Shown here: piece by piece, positions 58,448-64,000 of the stretch
How positions within the stretch are numbered: the stretch's first letter is position 1
Layout of the letters: each line of letters begins with the position of its first letter
Assembly (NCBI GenBank): GCA_017979445.1
Contig: CM030717.1
Coordinates: forward strand, 16,231,288-16,295,287
Source: Akebia trifoliata
Taxonomy: Eukaryota > Streptophyta > Magnoliopsida > Ranunculales > Lardizabalaceae
Direction: 5' to 3'
DNA: 64,000 bases
The notes under the pieces: model-generated
What the model was told of the DNA's origin: nothing
The model's database searches: none
The model's input: the letters and a program-made list of their open reading frames with translations, nothing else
Made by a program: the position numbers and the translations under genes

Positions 58448-60475
58448 TGTAGACACGGGATTTCGTCATTACGACGGTCACATCTACTAAGGTTAGGAGT
58501 CGCCACCATTCATTTTTGTAAGTGGGTGTAAATGGTCACCCGATGTGCATGTTTTTAGAAAATGTGACATTTTTTTAGAAAATGTGACATTTTGGCGTTT
58601 AGTGACTCTCGATGGATAGGAACTAATTGAACCTTGAGATTCGGGGTAAGCGACTCGGTTGTAGAAAAGGGAAGGTGTTAGGCATCCTTTTCTCCCCACT
58701 AAATAGTGGTAACCTCAACTCAACTCGGTCATTTTAATAAAAAATACAATAAATAAAATGATGTGCCACGTGTTGATAATGTGTACCATAAATAGGGACT
58801 TATTTTTGGCTTGATTATAAGATCATCCCATTGAAGGGGATGATCATTATAAACCTTTGCCTTGGGAAGAGGGAGGGGATAATAGAAGAGGGAGGAGGAG
58901 AGGGTAGAGAGAGAGAGAGGGGGGGTTGCCTTGAACCCACCTTGTATCTTCTTTCTTCTTTACTTCTTTTTCTTTGAGTCTTCTTGAGTCCTTAGTATAA
59001 TATGAGAGTATGAGAATGGGAAGAGGTGATTAGAGAGAGTAGGGATTTCTTTTGTTTTTTTTTTTTTAGTGAGACTTGTGGAGGATTTGTGAGAGAGAGT
59101 TGGTAAACTTGGTGAGAATTGGTGATGGTTGTTAGTAGAGAGAGTGTTGGGGAGAAATTTTGTAATGAAAGTTGGGGACCATTTTTGGGAAGAGGAGGAG
59201 GGTATTTATAGATGTTGAGGAATTATTTTAGGGATATAATGGGGTGATGTGAATAAAAAGGATAGAATGGTTATGGGTTTGAGAGAGAAGTGGGTGTAAT
59301 TTAGAGGAGATTGGAGGGTATTTAGGGAAGGGGGCTTAAATGGGTGAGTTTTGACCCAAATGGTTTGGATCCTACCCAACCCATTTGGGTGGAGTGTTTG
59401 GTGAGGTGAGTTTAAGATGGTGGTTGTGATTAAATGATATTTGATTTAAGAGAATGGAGGATTTAAAGAGGTGGTTGATGATATTTTGGGAGGGTGAGGG
59501 AGATGATGCCATGTGTCAAAGTGGTTTGAAATGAAGGGTTGAGATAGGTTGATGGGAGAGGTTGAGTGTTTGACTTGAGAGGATGGTGTAGGTTTAGGTT
59601 GTAGATATTGGTTTTGTAGGGAATGATGAGGGTAGATTAGGGGAGGTATAGGTTAGGGGTGTGGGTAGATGTGTTTGATTTGAGAGAAAAGGTGATGGGT
59701 TGATGTGTGGGTAGATGGGATTTAAAGCAAATTAATGGGGTAGGTAGTTGGGTGAGGGAGGTGAGATGGGGTGATGACATGTGTCATCTTTAATTATCAA
59801 GATGGTGATTGGTTGATGTGGGTAGTGGTTGATGGGTTAGGGTTGTGGGTTGGATATGGTTAATGATTTGTGGGCTTTGTAGTGTTGGGCTTGGGTTTTA
59901 GAAATGGTTTTGGATTTTTTAGGGATTGGTTGAGGGTTGTTTTGGAATGGATTTTGAGGGTATAGGTTGGTTTTAGATTTTAGGTGATGTGGGATTGATT
60001 TTAGGCTAGGGTTAAGATGAGAAATCGATTTAGGAAAGTGTTGAGGGCTTGTGGGCCTTAGGTGGGCCTATAGTTTTTGCGGATTCGGAGGCGGAGCGGT
60101 GGTAGTAGAGGAGGGGTAGGCATCTCAAGTCTCACCTTTTAATTTTTTAATTTTTTTAGATTTTTGCAATCATTAGTTTGATAAAAAATGTCACGTGTTG
60201 GCGAATCGGACTTTTTAGGCCCGTTGGTGAAATTTATCGAAAGTTTGGCGTTTTTAATTTTTGGAAGCGGAGCGGTGAATATTGGGAAAGCGTAAGGTAG
60301 GCCGAGTCCTTTTGGTGGGCCTCCTAAACCATTGAGAGGTCTTAGGGGCCTCGGTTTGGTAAAAATGTCACTTTTCAATGACTTGGGCCCTTAAGGCCCG
60401 TTAGCCCATTTATTTCGAAAATCAATATTTTTGGGCCCTTTCGAGAAGTGGTCCGTTCAAATTGAGGTGTCTACA
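58448..60475 (-). mobile_element. Family II solo LTR nested in element B leader
   Basis: 2028 bp. The minus strand starts TGTAGACACCTC (60475), and the other end complements to CCGTGTCTACA. A perfect CTATA duplication flanks it (58443-58447 and 60476-60480). Element A has the uninterrupted sequence at about 35525, confirming the insertion. TATA box (TATAAATA, minus) at 59203-59210. The plus strand of about 58850-60000 is G-rich and C-poor, the mirror of element E's U3. A (GA)n tract is at 58906-58919. Confidence 0.95.
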
Positions 60476-61440
60476 CTATAGAAAGGCTTATAGACTCTAG
60501 GTTTACTACGTGCAATGCAATTTATCTGGCCACTCTTGCCCAAATGCACCTATATACCTCTCAAGTGTACTCAATCACACGGTACGTGGTGACTTAGTTT
60601 GATATACCATATAAGTGATAATCTAAAACTTCAACTTACTTCTTGAAACCAAAATCAACCAGTTTAATCCCCAGATCAGAGGTAGTGTGTGATGCATGAG
60701 CAAAGACACTCTTAAATCACATCTTTTCTAGAATAGACGTAGTCTATCCTCCTAGTACCGTAGTACATCAGAGCAGGATCTTGCTTAGGCACTGGTTTTG
60801 ACCAAGAAGTACAATTGATGTACTTGAATCATCTTTGATATACTTATGGGTATGAGTCAAGAGTTGTGGCTTTCATAAATGGTTTGACATCTCACGAGGG
60901 GACCGACCACGTACTAGTACTACGTTGGCAAACGGGACATGTAACTATATGGCTTACAATAGGTCAAAGGTTCAGGTCGCTCTAGCCTGGGTGCATCGAT
61001 ATACCTTTCAGAGTCACCTGATCAGATGGTACTGATGCTCCAATTTAATATACCCTAAGGTACGTGACTGGAAATTGTGGTTTTCATGAATGACGTCGCA
61101 TCTCCGAAGAGACCGGGCCACTCATTAATGCTATGTTGGCTATATTGGGACATCCAAGAGTGCAAAACAGTAAACGTGAATGTGGTGTGTGCAAAACAGG
61201 GTGGGGTGTGCCCGGGGCCTTTTCAAACAAATGGGCCCATGGGCCTGATTATACCATCACACATTGATACCATATAAATATTAGCCAAAATAAATACCAA
61301 TTCAATAGCATCATTAAGATCACCAATAAGCACATCAACTATATATCTGATCAAGATCAATGGTAAATTAATTAATGAGCATGACATAGAATAATTGATC
61401 AAACCCAAACATTACAATAAGCATAATTTTATAATTTTTA
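60476..61440 (-). other. Element B leader, shared with element A
   Basis: Corresponds to 35530-36470; for example 'gaccgaccacgtactagtac' and 'tgtggtgtgtgcaaaacagg' occur in both. No coding. Confidence 0.7.
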
Positions 61441-62330
61441 AGGTCCAATTGATGATCACTTTTGGGTAATCCAAAATAAATTGAGATTCCAATAGATGTT
61501 ATATTGATGATAGAATGATAATTATTGAGATGAGGAGCGATGAACACTTTTTTTTTTTAATTATAAAGAAAAAACTAGAAACACATCCCAAAAAAAATCA
61601 AAGAGAAAGATCCTAGTGAAAAATGAGCTCGCTCTCAGGAACATTAACTGTGCTAACACTAGATAAATTCAGATTTTCGGTGAATTAAGAAAATACAATC
61701 TGAACTTGCATCGATGATATCTAAGGCTCCCGATAATGAAATCGAGTGAATTAAGGTTCTAAATTAATCTACTCGATGGATCTACGTTTTATTAATAGGT
61801 GCCCAAACCTAATTTTGACTAGAATGTTCTATAAAAATGTTTTAACATTGCTGTCCCAACCTTCATTCAGCAACAATTCCAAATTTACAGATTAAACTTG
61901 CATCGATGATATCCATGGCTCCCGATAACGAAATTGAGTGAACTTAGGCTCTAAATTAATCTACTCGATGAGATCTACATTTTATTAACAGGTAACCAGA
62001 CTTAATTCTTACTAAAATATTCTGTAAAAATGTTTTAACATTACTATCCTAACCTTCATTCAGCAACAATTCCAGATTTGCAGATGAAACTTGCATCGAT
62101 GATATCTAAGGCTTCCGATAACGAAATTGAGTGAACTCATAGTCTAAATTAATCTACTCGATGAGATCTACGTTTTATTAATAGGTGCCCAGACTTAATT
62201 CTTACTAGAATGTTCTGTAAAAATATTTTAACATTGTTATCCCAACCTTCATCATTCCATCATTTTCATATGTCAATTTTAATCATTCATTATTTAGGGG
62301 TCATCAAAAAGTGACCCTTAATTGGATAAA
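61441..62330 (-). repeat. Triple 192-bp repeat with flanking inverted arms (element B)
   Basis: The phrase 'aacttgcatcgatgatatc' recurs at about 61703, 61895 and 62088 (spacing 192-193). Inverted arms lie at 61441-61540 (CCAATTGATGATCACTTTTG) and about 62240-62328 (complement CCAATTAAGGGTCACTTTTT). Copy number and layout equal those of element A (36471-37258). Confidence 0.85.
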
Positions 62331-62479
62331 AATTCAATACCCAAAATCATTCACAATCAAGTCACAAAAATAAATAAATAAATATATAAATAAAATAAAA
62401 TAAATTAAATAATAAAAAAAACTAGGTCATCCTGGCAATGCTCGCATACTTGGGGTTTTTCAACTCCGATCCTCAATGG

Positions 62480-62497
62480 TCCCCAGTGGAGTCGCCA
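62480..62497 (-). other. Primer binding site of element B
   Basis: Minus strand TGGCGACTCCACTGGGGA, identical to element A, one base inside the LTR. Confidence 0.85.
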
Positions 62498-62498
62498 C

Positions 62499-64000
62499 TG
62501 AAAGCGTCATCGATCTGCTTGGTGCGCAGATCCACTTTTGACCTTTGAGGTTTGGGAGTTGCCACCTAGTTATTATGGTCTATGAACCGAATACTAACTC
62601 TAAAAAGATAAATAACACTAATCTACGAAAGAAAAATACGGGTCTGGGGATCATGTTACGGGGTTTGAAGGTGTTAGGCACCAACCCCGCCCGACAAGTG
62701 CCGATCTCTACTTTTTTCCCAAAAATCGGTTACATTGCAAAATAGACCAAAAACATCAAATAATAATGATAAAAAAATATAAAAGAAAATTACCTTGCTA
62801 ATTACAACGATTCCTTCAGCATCAGTGGAGAGTATCTTCGTATGTATTTCATGTTATTCGCTCGTCACCGGATTTGATTTCTGATCTCCAAGTTGAGGTA
62901 TCTGCTTCTTAGATTTGTGAGTTTTTTTATTTTTCTTATGGATTTGAAAGGACTTTTGGATGTTTTTTGAGCTAAAGTTGAGGTATGGATGTTAGGTAAG
63001 GAGTTAGGGCTTCAAAATTAGGGTTTTGGGAAGGTTGGAGAGGTTTCTTAACCTACTTTTCCTATTCTTGGATTAAAAAATAGGTTCTAAGAACCCTTAT
63101 TTATAGATTTTTTGAGTGCTTATTTTGATAGAGTTAGTGTTTAATTATAATTTTTTTAAAAAGAGTTATTGTTTAATTATAATTCTTTTAGGTAGAGTCA
63201 TATTTTAATTATAATTATTTTAAATAGAGTTATTATTTAATTAGGATTGTTTTAAATAGAGTTATTATTTAATTAGAATTCTATTAAGGTTTTGACTTTT
63301 AGTCTCACTTGATTGACTTTAAGATCTTGACTTTAGTTTTACTTGATTGACTTTAGTCTTACTTGATTGACTTATAAGATTTTGACTTTAGTCTTACTTG
63401 ATTGACTTTAATTTTAATTAAGATTTCACTTTACATTAATTAATGTTTTAATTATTAATTTTAAAAAATTTAATTATCAAAATTATAAAAATTATCGTTT
63501 TGCAATCGGAGAGGACTTTTTGCATTTTAAGTTGATTTTTGATGTTCTAGGATGTTTTAGAATCAATTTTTCATAAGGAATTCAATGGAAATATTGGTTT
63601 GTGTCATTTATGAAATTTTTTGTGCGAAATGGTCGTGAACTTTATGAAGGGCATTTTTGTAAATTTTGTGAAAATTGGCGAAATGATAAATTTAGTTTCG
63701 ATTTGTTGTTTTATGTGTTTGAAAGGATTTTCCTAAGCGTAATGTATGCTCTATGGATGTTTTGATGTTAGGGGTATTTTGATAATTTGGTCATTTTTTA
63801 GTGATTTTTACCGTGAAGCTTTTTTTTGTTGGCAAAATGATAATTTCTATATTTTTGGAGTTATATTTTCCTAGCGTAGCGTGGTTTCTAAGGTTTTGTT
63901 AGTTTGAGATACCTCATCCGAATGTCTAAAACATATCTAGTAACAAATAAAGCATTGAAATGATCGTCCATCATTGGGAACCGTTGTAATCGGGTTGACG
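62499..64000 (-). repeat. 5' LTR of element B, cut by the window end
   Basis: Begins (minus-strand end) at TGAAAGCG and aligns with the 3' LTR 47957-49545. The last bases, 'accgttgtaatcgggttgacg', correspond to about 46 bp before the LTR terminus. TTGACT motifs again cluster at about 63291-63402. Confidence 0.92.

Larger units (their letters stand above)
47957..64000 (-). mobile_element. Element B: family I LTR retrotransposon (Tat-type), runs off the window
   Basis: 3' LTR 47957-49591, polypurine tract, 3' repeats, gag, leader, triple 192-bp repeat, primer site, and a 5' LTR from 62499 that runs off the window about 46 bp before its expected end. It is inserted into the repeats of element E; the left flank is CATGC (47952-47956), so the right TSD should be CATGC at about 64047. 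Gag is the only coding remnant; pol is absent. Two solo LTRs (53703-57132 and 58448-60475) are nested in it. Its two LTRs differ more than those of element A. Confidence 0.92.

Overview
This window is nuclear DNA from a flowering plant. It is AT-rich and made almost entirely of nested, decayed LTR retrotransposons plus a few MITE-like foldback elements. I find one convincing host gene, a two-exon ERD15/CID-type PAM2-motif protein at 15751-16247 on the plus strand, with a TATA box, a GT-AG intron and a poly(A) signal. I cannot name the species.

Three LTR families recur. Family I LTRs start TGTAGACACCCC, end near GCGCTTTCA, are about 1.5-1.76 kb, and belong to Ty3/Gypsy elements of Tat/Ogre type with an apparent tRNA-Arg primer site. 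Family II LTRs start TGTAGACACCTC, end TCTACA and are about 1.9-2.0 kb. Family III LTRs start TGTAACACCCC, end GCGTCACA and are about 3.4 kb.

Layout: 369-2668 is an old family I 5' LTR, its primer site, a short leader and a truncated second LTR. Two degenerate minus-strand Copia elements fill about 3240-11016, with a 9-bp-TSD MITE at 7557-7910. Region 11017-15600 is intergenic debris. The host gene is followed by two small foldback elements. A decayed plus-strand Gypsy element C (about 18180-22857: gag, protease, partial RT) is split inside gag by a family I solo LTR (18537-20259) and cut off by a family III LTR fragment (22858-24228). A second 9-bp-TSD MITE lies at 25140-25527, then a degenerate transposon ORF at 26700-28060.

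From 28134 to 40245 an old family I solo LTR holds a nearly complete but coding-deficient 10.6-kb family I element A (28592-39171, minus, TSD CACTC). A degenerate unrecognised multi-exon gene lies near 41040-42960. A family II element E begins at 43432 (plus). It is interrupted at 47957 by family I element B (minus), which runs past the window end. B is itself split by a family III solo LTR (53703-57132) inside gag and by a family II solo LTR (58448-60475) in its leader.

The most interesting signals are: a tandem W-box (TTGACT) array upstream of the TATA box in a subfamily of family I LTRs; different minisatellites at the same 3' position of sibling elements A and B; a conserved triple 192-bp repeat next to the primer site, flanked by inverted repeats; a cluster of near-perfect hairpins in the family III LTR; and reciprocal nesting of families I and II. 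No prokaryotic-type system, CRISPR array, tRNA or rRNA gene was seen.
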